Positions 1 through 6,661 are shown, numbered from the stretch's first letter. The stretch: 8,599 bases of DNA from JALOOE01 sp964423545 (GCA_964423545.1 CAYRFV010000245.1:1-8599); one strand, 5' to 3'. Notes: generated by a model not told the origin, from the sequence alone. Translations and numbers: made by a program.

Positions 1-17
1 TGGTAAAAGGCGTCCAT
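1..17 (-). CDS. Possible 5' end of a gene running off the left edge
   Basis: An ATG at 17 reading leftward gives only M-D-A-F-Y before the window ends, so no function can be named. Support is contextual. There is a strong promoter at 89-118 pointing this way, a leader of about 64 nt, and an AGGAG at 28-32, 10 nt before the ATG. That spacing is slightly long but tolerable. The same frame is open upstream for some 20 codons with no other ATG, so a non-ATG upstream start is an alternative. If real, the gene is co-oriented with everything else in the window but has its own promoter, separate from the two-component operon that ends at 221. Confidence 0.35.
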
Positions 18-88
18 GAGATCAAGGCTCCTGATGTGCAGCAGCTTCCTGACGCGAGCGATCCGCTCGGAGCCGGCAGGCTGTCTCA

Positions 89-118
89 ATGATAGACCGC
101 GGGGGGCGCGTTTGTCAA
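89..118 (-). promoter_or_regulatory. Sigma70-type promoter, TTGACA-N18-TATCAT
   Basis: On the minus strand a perfect -35 hexamer TTGACA (113-118) is followed, after an 18-nt GC-rich spacer, by TATCAT (89-94), which matches TATAAT at 5 of 6 positions. Transcription would begin near 81-82 and run left into a leader of about 64 nt and the candidate start at 17. It lies about 100 bp past the stop of the response regulator, so it probably opens a new transcription unit. It was found by eye against the E. coli-type consensus. Confidence 0.6.
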
Positions 119-120
119 CA

Positions 121-149
121 GCGCCGCCGGGCTCTGCGCCGCCGGGCTC
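121..149. repeat. Short tandem direct repeat (2 x 14 bp)
   Basis: GCGCCGCCGGGCTC occurs at 121-134 and again at 136-149, separated by one T, giving a 15-bp period. It sits immediately upstream of the -35 box of the promoter at 89-118, between that promoter and the end of the response regulator gene. It may be replication slippage in GC-rich DNA. A binding site is possible, but nothing else supports one. Confidence 0.5.
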
Positions 150-220
150 GCTCCCCCACGATCGCGATTGGTCATCAGGGCCGCCTGCGCCGGCCAACCC
201 CCATCGGCTTCCGTGCGCGT

Positions 221-865
221 TTACAGCCCGGCCCTGCGCGCCAGGTCCATCGCCTGCGCCCGGTCGGCCACCTGGAGCTTGGCGAACGTGTTCGACACGT
301 GGTTGCGCACCGTCTTGAGGCTGACCACCAGGTGGTCGGCAATCTCCTGGTTGGTGCGCCCCCGGCCGATCAGGGTCAGGATCTCGCGTTCGCGGTCCGT
401 GAGCTCGGGGAAGGGTGGCTGCACGGCGGTCGTTGGGCGCAGGGCGGCAAAGTAGCCCATGAGCCGCTGCGCGATGGCCGGGCCGAAGATCGCCTCGCCG
501 CTGTAGACGGCGCGGATCGCGCGCAGGATCTCAGCCTTGTCCGCGCCCTTCAGCAAGTAGCCGCGCGCGCCCGCCTGGAGGGCCGCGAACACGGAGTCGT
601 CGTCCTCGAACATGGTGAGCACCAGCACGCGGATGTGCGGCGCCTGGCTGACGATCTTGCGGGTCGCGTCGATGCCGTTGCCTTCGGGCATGTGCAGGTC
701 CATCAGAACGACATCCGGTTGCAAACTGATGGCCAGGCGCACCGCTTCAGGGCCGGTGGTGGCCTCGGCGAGCAGCGCCAGGTCGGTTTCCCGGCGCAGC
801 ATCGCGCGCATGCCGTCCCGGAAGGGCGGCGAGTCGTCGGCGATGAGGAGGGTGATTCTGTCCAT
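221..865 (-). CDS. Two-component response regulator, NarL/FixJ (LuxR HTH) family
   Basis: This 214-aa protein is the usual length for the family and is a cytoplasmic DNA-binding regulator switched by phosphorylation. The receiver domain spans about residues 3-120. It has the acidic pair D10-D11, phospho-acceptor D56 in VVLMDLHMP, the switch residue T84 and conserved K106. The LuxR-type helix-turn-helix lies at about 152-210, with LTDREREIL and the TNQEIADHLVVSLKTVRNHV helix region followed by FAKLQVADRAQA. The start at 865 lies 6 bp after the stop of the kinase gene (872), with only a weak AGGGC-like Shine-Dalgarno, so translational coupling is likely. The kinase immediately upstream is the evident partner. 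Its target genes are unknown. Two candidates are its own operon, which has a dyad over its promoter, and the adjacent exported-protein cluster. No anomalies are seen. Confidence 0.96.
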   Translation of the reverse strand: MDRITLLIADDSPPFRDGMRAMLRRETDLALLAEATTGPEAVRLAISLQPDVVLMDLHMPEGNGIDATRKIVSQAPHIRVLVLTMFEDDDSVFAALQAGARGYLLKGADKAEILRAIRAVYSGEAIFGPAIAQRLMGYFAALRPTTAVQPPFPELTDREREILTLIGRGRTNQEIADHLVVSLKTVRNHVSNTFAKLQVADRAQAMDLARRAGL

Positions 866-871
866 GTGTGC

Positions 872-3244
872 TCAGCCCTGCAGCGGCAGCCGTACTTTGA
901 TCGTGGTCCCTTGTCCCGACAGCGACGCGATCGTGCACGTTCCCCCCAGCTCGGCGGCCCGTTCGCGCATGGAGAGCCACCCGACGCCGGCAGCCGCATC
1001 GGGCCCCGCCCCCCGGCCGTCGTCGCTGATCTCGAGCTCCAGCTGCGATCCGACAGCCAGGCGAACCCGGCAAGTGCGTGCTCCGGCGTAGCGCACGACA
1101 TTGGTCAACGCCTCGGCCGTGATGCGATAGAGGGCGACTTCGACGGCTGCGGGAAGCGCAGGCAGGCGCTCAGGCAGATCGCACGCCACAGCCAGCTCAG
1201 CGCTCTGGCGCCGCTCGGCCAGCAACCGGAGGCTGGCCGCCAGTCCCAGATCATCCAGCGCGGGCGGCCGCAAGCCGTACACCAGGCGGCGGATGTCGCT
1301 CACCGCCTCCTGGATGTCATGCTTCAGGGCATCCAGCATCGCCGCTGCCGAGCCGAGATCGTAGTCCAGTTCATCTCGCGCCGCATCCACCTTCAGGGTC
1401 AGGCTGGCAAGCGCCGGCCCGAGACCGTCGTGCAGGTCGCGTCGCAAGCGGCGCCGCTCCTCCTCTCGGGCTGTGACGAGACGCTCGCGCGAATGCTGGA
1501 GCTCGGCGGCTAACCGCTGCGCCTGCCAGGTCTGCTGCGCGGCATAGAGCGCCACCCCGGCCTGGATCGCCAGATCGTCCAGTAGCCGGCGGTCGAGCAG
1601 CGATAGGGGCTCCTTGGGACCGCGCGGGGCCACGATCAGCTCGCCTACGGCCCGCCCCTGGTGACTCAGCGCCAGCCTCACGGGTGGGTAGGCCGGCGGC
1701 CTGCCCCAGGCCGCCAACGGCTCCCACTCTCCGGCCGCATCGACCCCGGTCACCGGGTGGTGGGGGAGGGGAGGCGCCTCACCATCGCATCCCCCGCCCG
1801 GCTCCAGTGCGCTTGCCCGGACCAGCGCCACATACGGCAGCTTGAGCGCGACGCCGATCGACTCGACGATCGCTGGCGCCACGGCATCCGGCGCCAGCGC
1901 GTCGCCCAGCCGCTGCCCCAGCCGCGACAGCGCCGCATACGGATCGTCGCGCTCCCCATACATGAGACGGTTGGTTGCCTGCTGGATGCGTTGGCGGACA
2001 GGCTGGAAGAGCACTGCGACCACGCCGGACGCCAGAAAGAACGCGAGCGGGCTGTTGCGGGTGTTGAAGAGCGCGCTCAGCGCGCCGACAATCAGCACGT
2101 AGAGCCCCATGGTGAGAAGGGTCAGCGCGCCCCAGACCAGCGCCCTGTTGATGACCAGGTCGATATCGAAGAGCCGGTGTCGCAGAATGGCGACGGCGAA
2201 GGCGAACGGAATGATCAAGGCAGCGACCCAGACCAGATTGTGGCGGAGGGTCGCCCACTCCGGGGCCAGCCTCGGCTGGCGAGCGAGTCCAGTCCACGCA
2301 TCGGGCAGAATCGACAGGGCCAGCCCCGTGGCCAAGGCGGCCAGAAAGGCCACGATGACCCACCTGGCACGCTGCCGATCATCCGTTTCCAGGGAGCGAT
2401 AGTTGGTTCCGAAGGCGATCACTGCCAGGGCGAACCAACCCAGCTGGGCCATCAGGATCGCCAGGCTCAACCCCGAGATGCCGGTCTGTGGATCGGGCGT
2501 GAACAATGCCACAACGGAGGCGATGACAATCCAGCCCACGGGCGCGATGATCAAGGCAGCCCACCGGCTGCCGCGCGCTCTGAGCCACCTGTGACGCTGC
2601 GGAAACACCAGGGACAGCCAGAACAAACCCACGATCCAGCCGGTGTTGGCGACGATGCCCAGGAACAGGTAGAGCCACCAGCTGGGGCCCGAAAACAGCT
2701 CGCTCACCTGGAGATCTGCGGCCCGGGTGACGCCGTAACTCAGAAGACAGGCGCCGGTGAGGAAGATCGAGCGCACTGACAGGTCGCCCGGCCGCCGGAG
2801 CAGCAGGAGCCCGCCCACAAGCTGAAAGACCAGGCCGAAGAGCAAAATGCCCCAACGCCGGAACGGCAGCCGCAAGCGGCCGGGCTGTTGGGGCGCTGCA
2901 ATCTCGACCTCGCGTCCCTCACGCGCCACCAGGTAGGTGACCGGCCCTGCGGATGCCAGGCTGCGGTCGATGCGCCAGGGGGCGATGGTAACGTCCCGCA
3001 GCACCTCGCCGACGCGGCGACCGGCCACCGCCACGATGACGTCGTCCTCCAGGAGCGCTGAACCGGGAGCCGCGCGCACGACGGTGACCAGGCCAGGCTG
3101 CGGTGCGGTCAGCGACACCCATGCGCCATCCCACGGCAGCGAGGCGCGCAGCGCGAGGAAGGCGATGGCGAGCAGCCAGATCAGAGCGCCCGCCATCCAA
3201 ATGAATGCCGGTGCTCGAAACCTGGAAGACCGGATCTCGTTCAC
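872..3244 (-). CDS. Membrane sensor histidine kinase (HisKA_3/HATPase_c) with PDZ-like, multi-TM and GAF-like regions
   Basis: This is a 790-aa sensor kinase, read from a GTG at 3244. Domains in order: a first membrane helix at about 14-33; a PDZ-like extracytoplasmic segment at about 47-119 (LLEDDVIVAVAGRRVGE); roughly seven to nine further membrane helices at about 132-413; the signature RHRLFDIDLVINRAL at about 355-369; a GAF-like region at about 434-574; HisKA_3 with RRDLHDGLG (phospho-His about H605); and HATPase_c with an N-box around N715 and DDGRG at about 741-745. GTG 3244 is preferred because a good promoter ends just before it and it supplies a basic cytoplasmic N-terminus. No Shine-Dalgarno is visible. 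The ATG at 3196 is an alternative. Upstream extension to an ATG at 3457 is unlikely because it would cross the hairpin and promoter and give Arg-rich nonsense. The kinase should phosphorylate the regulator encoded 6 bp downstream. Its ligand is unknown. Confidence 0.94.
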   Translation of the reverse strand: MNEIRSSRFRAPAFIWMAGALIWLLAIAFLALRASLPWDGAWVSLTAPQPGLVTVVRAAPGSALLEDDVIVAVAGRRVGEVLRDVTIAPWRIDRSLASAGPVTYLVAREGREVEIAAPQQPGRLRLPFRRWGILLFGLVFQLVGGLLLLRRPGDLSVRSIFLTGACLLSYGVTRAADLQVSELFSGPSWWLYLFLGIVANTGWIVGLFWLSLVFPQRHRWLRARGSRWAALIIAPVGWIVIASVVALFTPDPQTGISGLSLAILMAQLGWFALAVIAFGTNYRSLETDDRQRARWVIVAFLAALATGLALSILPDAWTGLARQPRLAPEWATLRHNLVWVAALIIPFAFAVAILRHRLFDIDLVINRALVWGALTLLTMGLYVLIVGALSALFNTRNSPLAFFLASGVVAVLFQPVRQRIQQATNRLMYGERDDPYAALSRLGQRLGDALAPDAVAPAIVESIGVALKLPYVALVRASALEPGGGCDGEAPPLPHHPVTGVDAAGEWEPLAAWGRPPAYPPVRLALSHQGRAVGELIVAPRGPKEPLSLLDRRLLDDLAIQAGVALYAAQQTWQAQRLAAELQHSRERLVTAREEERRRLRRDLHDGLGPALASLTLKVDAARDELDYDLGSAAAMLDALKHDIQEAVSDIRRLVYGLRPPALDDLGLAASLRLLAERRQSAELAVACDLPERLPALPAAVEVALYRITAEALTNVVRYAGARTCRVRLAVGSQLELEISDDGRGAGPDAAAGVGWLSMRERAAELGGTCTIASLSGQGTTIKVRLPLQG

Positions 3245-3253
3245 GCTTTGCCC

Positions 3254-3282
3254 ATTATGCGCCAGACGACTTGCTTTGGCAA
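3254..3282 (-). promoter_or_regulatory. Sigma70-type promoter of the two-component operon, TTGCCA-N17-CATAAT
   Basis: Reading leftward, TTGCCA (3277-3282) and CATAAT (3254-3259) are separated by exactly 17 nt, and each differs from consensus at one position. The predicted start of transcription (about 3246-3248) falls only 2-4 nt before the GTG at 3244. The kinase mRNA would therefore be leaderless or nearly so. If the downstream ATG at 3196 is used instead, the leader would be about 50 nt. Confidence 0.65.
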
Positions 3283-3288
3283 GCCGTC
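3265..3288 (-). promoter_or_regulatory. Dyad overlapping the -35 box (candidate operator)
   Basis: The minus strand carries GACGGCTTGC, a CAAA loop, then GCAAGTCGTC. This forms two 10-base arms that pair fully if one G-T wobble is allowed. The dyad spans the -35 hexamer of the kinase promoter. A dimeric regulator bound there would occlude RNA polymerase, and LuxR-type regulators bind dyads, so autoregulation is a reasonable inference. The dyad lies upstream of the predicted transcription start, so it should act as DNA and not in the mRNA. Confidence 0.45.
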
Positions 3289-3303
3289 GGCGACAGTGAC
3301 CTG

Positions 3304-3345
3304 GCGGCAGGGGTCTGCGCCAGCGCTGCCGCAGACCCCTGCCGC
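3304..3345. terminator. Long intergenic hairpin without a U-tract
   Basis: Perfect 16-bp arms at 3304-3319 and 3330-3345 flank a 10-nt centre, and three more base pairs can form inside the loop. The arms contain GCGGCAGGGGTCTGCG and its complement. No T-run follows on either strand, so it is not a classical intrinsic terminator. It lies 153 nt past the end of the exported-protein cluster (3499) and just upstream of the kinase promoter, the right place for an insulator or terminator. Confidence 0.5.
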
Positions 3346-3381
3346 GTCCTATCGGCGCGCACCGACCTGCGCGTCTTCTGA

Positions 3382-3502
3382 CTGGTGGTCTGTCAGCCGT
3401 GATTTGACAGGGTGGTAGTGACGACTTCAGTCGTTTTCGTGCCGGACCAGCGACCAAAGCCGCTACTACGAACTCATCACTGGATCATTGACAGACTACT
3501 AG
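3382..3502. mobile_element. MITE-like palindromic element with 14-bp terminal inverted repeats
   Basis: The two ends, CTGGTGGTCTGTCA at 3382-3395 and the complement of CTAGTAGTCTGTCA at 3489-3502, match at 12 of 14 positions, including 8 perfect inner bases. Inside lies a second imperfect palindrome at 3415-3469, beginning GTAGT and ending ACTAC. Its halves match at 15 of 21 positions with only transition differences, and each half contains its own mini-hairpin, for example ACGACT-TC-AGTCGT at 3421-3434. The element is about 121 bp, has no room for a transposase gene, and fits a non-autonomous or REP-like repeat. I see no convincing target-site duplication. The right terminus overlaps the stop codon of the gene ending at 3499. 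Confidence 0.6.
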
Positions 3503-3795
3503 CGTATCACGTGCGGAAGATAGACTTTCCGCATGGGCGCCGGCTCCCCGCCTGACTTGCCGGCATCCACAAGGCCGGCGTTGAGGCTGTAGCCGCCGCC
3601 GCGCTGCGTGTCGCCTGCCTCCGGCTGACCGACCGTGCTGACCAGGTCGTAGACCCCGCCATCCATGGGGCCGCCCCCGGAGTCGATGCTGGCCCAGGAC
3701 AGCTCGTACGGGCCGCCGGTCTGGGCCCATGCACTGGACGCGGCCGGGGCCAGCAGGATCGCGGTGAAGAGCAAGAAACGAATCGATAGGGCCAT
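3499..3795 (-). CDS. Small exported protein with GGxY/GQPEAG motif and KVYLPHVIR C-terminus
   Basis: This 98-aa protein has a clear signal peptide (MALSIRFLLFTAILLAP, cleavage probably after AWA at residue 24). The mature part holds YELSWASIDSGGG, GGVYDLVSTVGQPEAG and GGGYSLNAGL. I recognise this pattern from many secreted bacterial proteins with repeated 'GGxYxL..T(I/V)GQPdAG' units, and its function is unknown. The last residues, KVYLPHVIR, resemble a tail I associate with Chloroflexota surface proteins. ATG 3795 is chosen over ATG 3807 because a GAGG (3802-3805) sits 6 nt before it, while 3807 lacks a Shine-Dalgarno. The gap from the protease stop is 23 bp, so it is probably the last gene of that operon. 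The stop TAG, with a second TAG right behind it, lies inside the inverted repeat of the MITE-like element. Confidence 0.8.
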   Translation of the reverse strand: MALSIRFLLFTAILLAPAASSAWAQTGGPYELSWASIDSGGGPMDGGVYDLVSTVGQPEAGDTQRGGGYSLNAGLVDAGKSGGEPAPMRKVYLPHVIR

Positions 3796-3818
3796 GGCTA
3801 TCCTCATGCTTCGTGGGT

Positions 3819-4997
3819 TCAACGGCCGATCGTGACCAGGCCGTTGGGCGCATACAAAGTCAGCGCCTTGCGGTAGGTTCCTGGCGCCGGATAGTAGCCG
3901 GGCTCCATCCAAAGGACGCCGCCTGCAGGGGTGTTGCTCACGCCTGTGGCGAGGGAGCCGTAGGGCAGCTGGCATGCCCCGGTGGCGATCGGCAGCGCCG
4001 CGGGCGACACCCAGCGCCAATCGCTGCGCGGATACAGGCAGCCCATGACAAGCTTGTCTCGTGCGCTCAAGTGCGTGCGTTGCCCGATGGCATTCTGCCA
4101 CTGCGCGTTGAAGGGTGCATTCACCGTGATGGTCTGCAGGGGCGTGCCATCGGGCAGAAGCCGGCCGAATGCCGTCCTCGAGTAGTGCATGACCGAGTCG
4201 AAGTCATATGCCCCATAGGTCAGCGCGTCAGGCTCGATGTTGAAGTTGAAATCGCAATCGATGCGGTTGGGCGGATTGCTGTTGTCCAGGCAGAAACCGC
4301 CGCTGCAGCTCGTATCCGCGGCCTTGCAGATGTTCGCGAAGTTGATGGTCACGAAGTCGTTGCGGTTAGAGCGGCTCTGTTCGTGCTCCAGCCCCAGGGC
4401 GTGACCCAACTCATGCGCCATGATCCAGGTGTTGCCCCAGCTCACGATATTGATGACCTGCCGGCCGCCGCGCCGGCCGATCGCAGAATTGTTCACGGTG
4501 CTGCTCTGGATGTGTATGAAGTCATCGCTGCACGTGTTGTTCGCACATTGGCTGAATCGCACGTTGGAGATCTCCTGCCATTGCTGCATGGCGGTCTGCA
4601 TCGCCGTGCGGTTGGCTGTGCTGACATTCGCATTGAACTCGTAGGGCACATTGCCGTTCGGCCATGTGTCGGTCTGGTAGGCGCCAGTGGGCGCCTGCTC
4701 TGGCGTCGGCGCCTGACTCGCCCGGTAGCGTCGCTCGAACTCCGCGATCGGCACCTGGATATCGCCTTCGACGAGGATGTAGCCGGGCGGCAGGTCGGGC
4801 GTCACGCCGGAGAGAATCTGTTCCGGTGGAATGGGCGTGGCCCACGCCGCCGGCCCCTGCCCGAGGACGACCGGCAGCGGCCGGACGGCCGGCCGCGGCC
4901 CGGCGGCGGCGGCAGAGACGGGGGCGCCGCTCGCCAGCAGCATGATGGACGTCACGATCAGGGCGGCCAACGCCGCCGGTCGGTGTGCGCTCAACAT
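3819..4997 (-). CDS. Secreted astacin-type zinc metalloprotease (M12A)
   Basis: This 392-aa exported endopeptidase has a signal peptide at about residues 1-30 (AALIVTSIMLLASGAPVSA). A pro-region at about 31-105 follows, then the catalytic domain from about QTDTWPNGNVPYEF (108). The zinc site is HELGHALGLEHE (H195, H199, H205 as ligands, E196 catalytic). The Met-turn SVMHYS (M270, Y272) supplies the tyrosine typical of astacins, so the site looks intact. Eight cysteines suggest disulfides outside the cell. After about residue 325 a short C-terminal module (LPYGSLATGVSNTPAGG, PGYYPAPGTYRKALTL, APNGLVTIGR) resembles one or two rungs of a parallel beta-helix. The start is firm: AGGAGG lies 6-7 nt before ATG 4997. 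The upstream repeat protein ends 9 bp before this start, and the 98-aa exported protein follows 23 bp after. The substrate is unknown. Confidence 0.93.
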   Translation of the reverse strand: MLSAHRPAALAALIVTSIMLLASGAPVSAAAAGPRPAVRPLPVVLGQGPAAWATPIPPEQILSGVTPDLPPGYILVEGDIQVPIAEFERRYRASQAPTPEQAPTGAYQTDTWPNGNVPYEFNANVSTANRTAMQTAMQQWQEISNVRFSQCANNTCSDDFIHIQSSTVNNSAIGRRGGRQVINIVSWGNTWIMAHELGHALGLEHEQSRSNRNDFVTINFANICKAADTSCSGGFCLDNSNPPNRIDCDFNFNIEPDALTYGAYDFDSVMHYSRTAFGRLLPDGTPLQTITVNAPFNAQWQNAIGQRTHLSARDKLVMGCLYPRSDWRWVSPAALPIATGACQLPYGSLATGVSNTPAGGVLWMEPGYYPAPGTYRKALTLYAPNGLVTIGR

Positions 4998-5002
4998 GGC
5001 GT

Positions 5003-5009
5003 CCTCCTA
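5003..5009 (-). promoter_or_regulatory. Ribosome binding site TAGGAGG overlapping the previous stop codon
   Basis: The TAG stop of the repeat-protein gene (5007-5009) is the first part of a near-perfect Shine-Dalgarno TAGGAGG for the protease start at 4997. Termination and re-initiation are physically linked, which fixes both the protease start and the operon order. Confidence 0.85.
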
Positions 5010-6635
5010 CTGCAAGTTGACGAGCACTAGCACCAGGCCCGTGCCGCTTTCGAGACCGGTCATGGCTTTGCCGATGACTGCGCCGTAGGCGCGCGCTCGG
5101 TCCGCCGCCTTCATGGCATGGCCCGGCAGATCGGACGCAGTCAACAGGTCGCCTGGCTGGATGGGGGCGCTGTCGGCTTCGGCTTTGACATACACACGTC
5201 CGGCGATGGCGACCTCGGTGTTGCCCTCCATGACGCCTTGCTGGTGCAGCGTCAGGCCCGGCCTGACCCCACCCGCGCCGCTGGCCACCCCGGCCACGCG
5301 GCCGTCATAGGCGCGACGGCTGGGCGTCAGGCGGCCCGGATTCTCTGCGTCGATCACCATCAGCGTGCCCGGCTCGATCTCAGCGTCATCACGAACCAGG
5401 AACCGCTCGGCCAGGTCGGCGCCGCCCGTGATCTGCACGGACCCTTCGAAACGCCCGGCCACGCCGCCGGCCGTGTTCTTGCCCCAGACCGCGGCCACCG
5501 CCGCTGCTGCCGTCTGTCCATACACCCCGGCCCAGTTGGTGCTTTCACCGACGACGCCTGCGCCGTTGGGTGACTTGCCCCATACGCCGTAGCCCTGCCC
5601 CTTGTTCTCGCCGTAGACCCCGCCCGCGAACTGGCCGCTGCTGATGCCAACCACCCCGCTGGCGCTGGCGCTTTGTCCCCAAACTCCTGCCCACGATGTG
5701 CTCTCGCCCCAGACGCCGGTGGCGCCCGCGGCGGTTGCCACCCCTTTGACCCCGACCCGATTGGCAGCCGACGTCGAACCTTGCACGCCATCGTGGCCGC
5801 TGCTCTCGCCCTTCACGCCGACCTGGTTCGTGCTCTTGCCGTACACGCCGAGCCAGTAGGTGCTTTCACCGAATACACCGGCGCTGCTCGGCGCCTTGCC
5901 GTACACGCCATAGCCCAGGCCCGTGTTTTCGCCAGTCACCCCGGCAGCGAACTGGCCTGCGCTCCGCCCCACCACCCCGCTGGCGCTGGTGCTCTGGCCC
6001 CACACCCCCGCCCAAGCGACGCTCTCGCCCAGAACGCCTGTGCCTCCCGCCTGCGTGGCCTTGCCGTGGATGGCGACGCTGTTGGCGGCCGTCTTTTCCA
6101 CGTAGAGGGCGTCTCCTGGCGCGGCGCTCTGCATAATCGCGCCGGGCCGCAGGCCGATGGCGTAGGGCGCGGCGTTCAGCGGCTGGCGGGGCGCGAGCGT
6201 CACGTAGCCGCCATCGCCCGCACACTGCACGGCCGTCTGCAGCCAGCGTTCGTCGCCTGGGAACTGGTTGCCGAAGTTGAGCTGCACGGTGAACATCCCG
6301 TCCTGCACCTGCGCGTTGTTGATGATCTGCGTCGCCCCCTTCTGTGCGCCGTTGATCAGCGCATCCCACAGGCTGAACTGGAAGCTGCACGTGGCGTTGG
6401 CCGGCTGGCCGTTCTTCTTGAGATGGCCTTGATAGGTGAAAGCCGTGGTGAGCGCCGCTTGGATCGCGTCGACGCTGTCGGGGCTGCCGGTGGGCTCGCT
6501 GTGCGGAATATCGACCGCCGGCGCGACCGGGCCGCCCTCTTGGGCGAGGGCCGGTCCCGGCGGGAACCCGCCGCCCAGCACCAGGGCGCAGAGCGCCAAG
6601 ATCGCTGCGAGCAGCAAAACACGGGATCGTTTCAT
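5007..6635 (-). CDS. Exported GVxG-repeat (beta-helix-like) protein
   Basis: This 542-aa protein has a signal peptide at about residues 1-32 (LLLAAILALCALVLGGG, cleavage near ALA-Q). Residues about 66-165 form a recognisable domain (TAFTYQGHLKKNGQPA, FQFSLWDA, GMFTVQLNFG, LAPRQPLNAAPYAIGL) that recurs in secreted proteins of Chloroflexota, Planctomycetes and others. Residues about 186-395 are many short units of the form GVxGxS/T with large or aromatic residues (GVWGQS, GVYGKS), suggesting a beta-solenoid. The C-terminal domain of about 130 aa (DLAERFLV, PGTLMVIDAENPGRL, RVYVKAEADSAPIQPGDLL, GKAMTGLESGTGLVLVLVNLQ) also follows such repeats in other proteins and looks phage-tail-fibre-like, but its function is unknown to me. 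ATG 6635 is chosen for AGGAG 8 nt upstream (6644-6648). It is the first gene of a three-gene exported cluster. Confidence 0.88.
   Translation of the reverse strand: MKRSRVLLLAAILALCALVLGGGFPPGPALAQEGGPVAPAVDIPHSEPTGSPDSVDAIQAALTTAFTYQGHLKKNGQPANATCSFQFSLWDALINGAQKGATQIINNAQVQDGMFTVQLNFGNQFPGDERWLQTAVQCAGDGGYVTLAPRQPLNAAPYAIGLRPGAIMQSAAPGDALYVEKTAANSVAIHGKATQAGGTGVLGESVAWAGVWGQSTSASGVVGRSAGQFAAGVTGENTGLGYGVYGKAPSSAGVFGESTYWLGVYGKSTNQVGVKGESSGHDGVQGSTSAANRVGVKGVATAAGATGVWGESTSWAGVWGQSASASGVVGISSGQFAGGVYGENKGQGYGVWGKSPNGAGVVGESTNWAGVYGQTAAAAVAAVWGKNTAGGVAGRFEGSVQITGGADLAERFLVRDDAEIEPGTLMVIDAENPGRLTPSRRAYDGRVAGVASGAGGVRPGLTLHQQGVMEGNTEVAIAGRVYVKAEADSAPIQPGDLLTASDLPGHAMKAADRARAYGAVIGKAMTGLESGTGLVLVLVNLQ
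5511..5720 (-). repeat. Internal duplication, copy 2 (residues 306-375 of the repeat protein)
   Basis: This 70-residue block (TGVWGESTSWAGVWGQS through GVYGQT) aligns without gaps to the block encoded at 5832-6041. 51 of 70 residues are identical. It is a long-unit duplication laid over the shorter GVxG periodicity. Confidence 0.8.
5832..6041 (-). repeat. Internal duplication, copy 1 (residues 199-268 of the repeat protein)
   Basis: This block (TGVLGESVAWAGVWGQS through GVYGKS) is the partner of the one at 5511-5720, offset by 107 residues. About 37 less regular residues (TNQVGVKGESSGHDGVQGS and following) separate the two copies. Confidence 0.8.
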
Positions 6636-6661
6636 GTCGGAATCTCCTGGTGGGTGTCTCT

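Noticed and set aside
89..1513. Long plus-strand open frame opposite the response regulator and kinase
   Set aside because: It lies antisense to two genes with complete conserved domains and has Arg/Gln/His-rich composition typical of GC-rich shadow frames. The long plus-strand frames at 1661-2779, 3813-5030, 5673-6746 and 6953-8164 were rejected for the same reason.
3304..3345. CRISPR repeat or a tandem-repeat array
   Set aside because: Only one copy of the hairpin is present, with no regularly spaced repeats or spacers anywhere in the window.
3245..3457. N-terminal extension of the kinase to an ATG at 3457
   Set aside because: The extra 71 residues cross the 16-bp hairpin, the promoter and part of the MITE-like element, are Arg/Pro-rich without a pattern, and precede a natural membrane-protein start.
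3808..4101. N-terminal extension of the 98-aa exported protein to an ATG at 4101
   Set aside because: It would overlap the protease gene by nearly 300 bp and bury a clear signal peptide in the middle of the protein.
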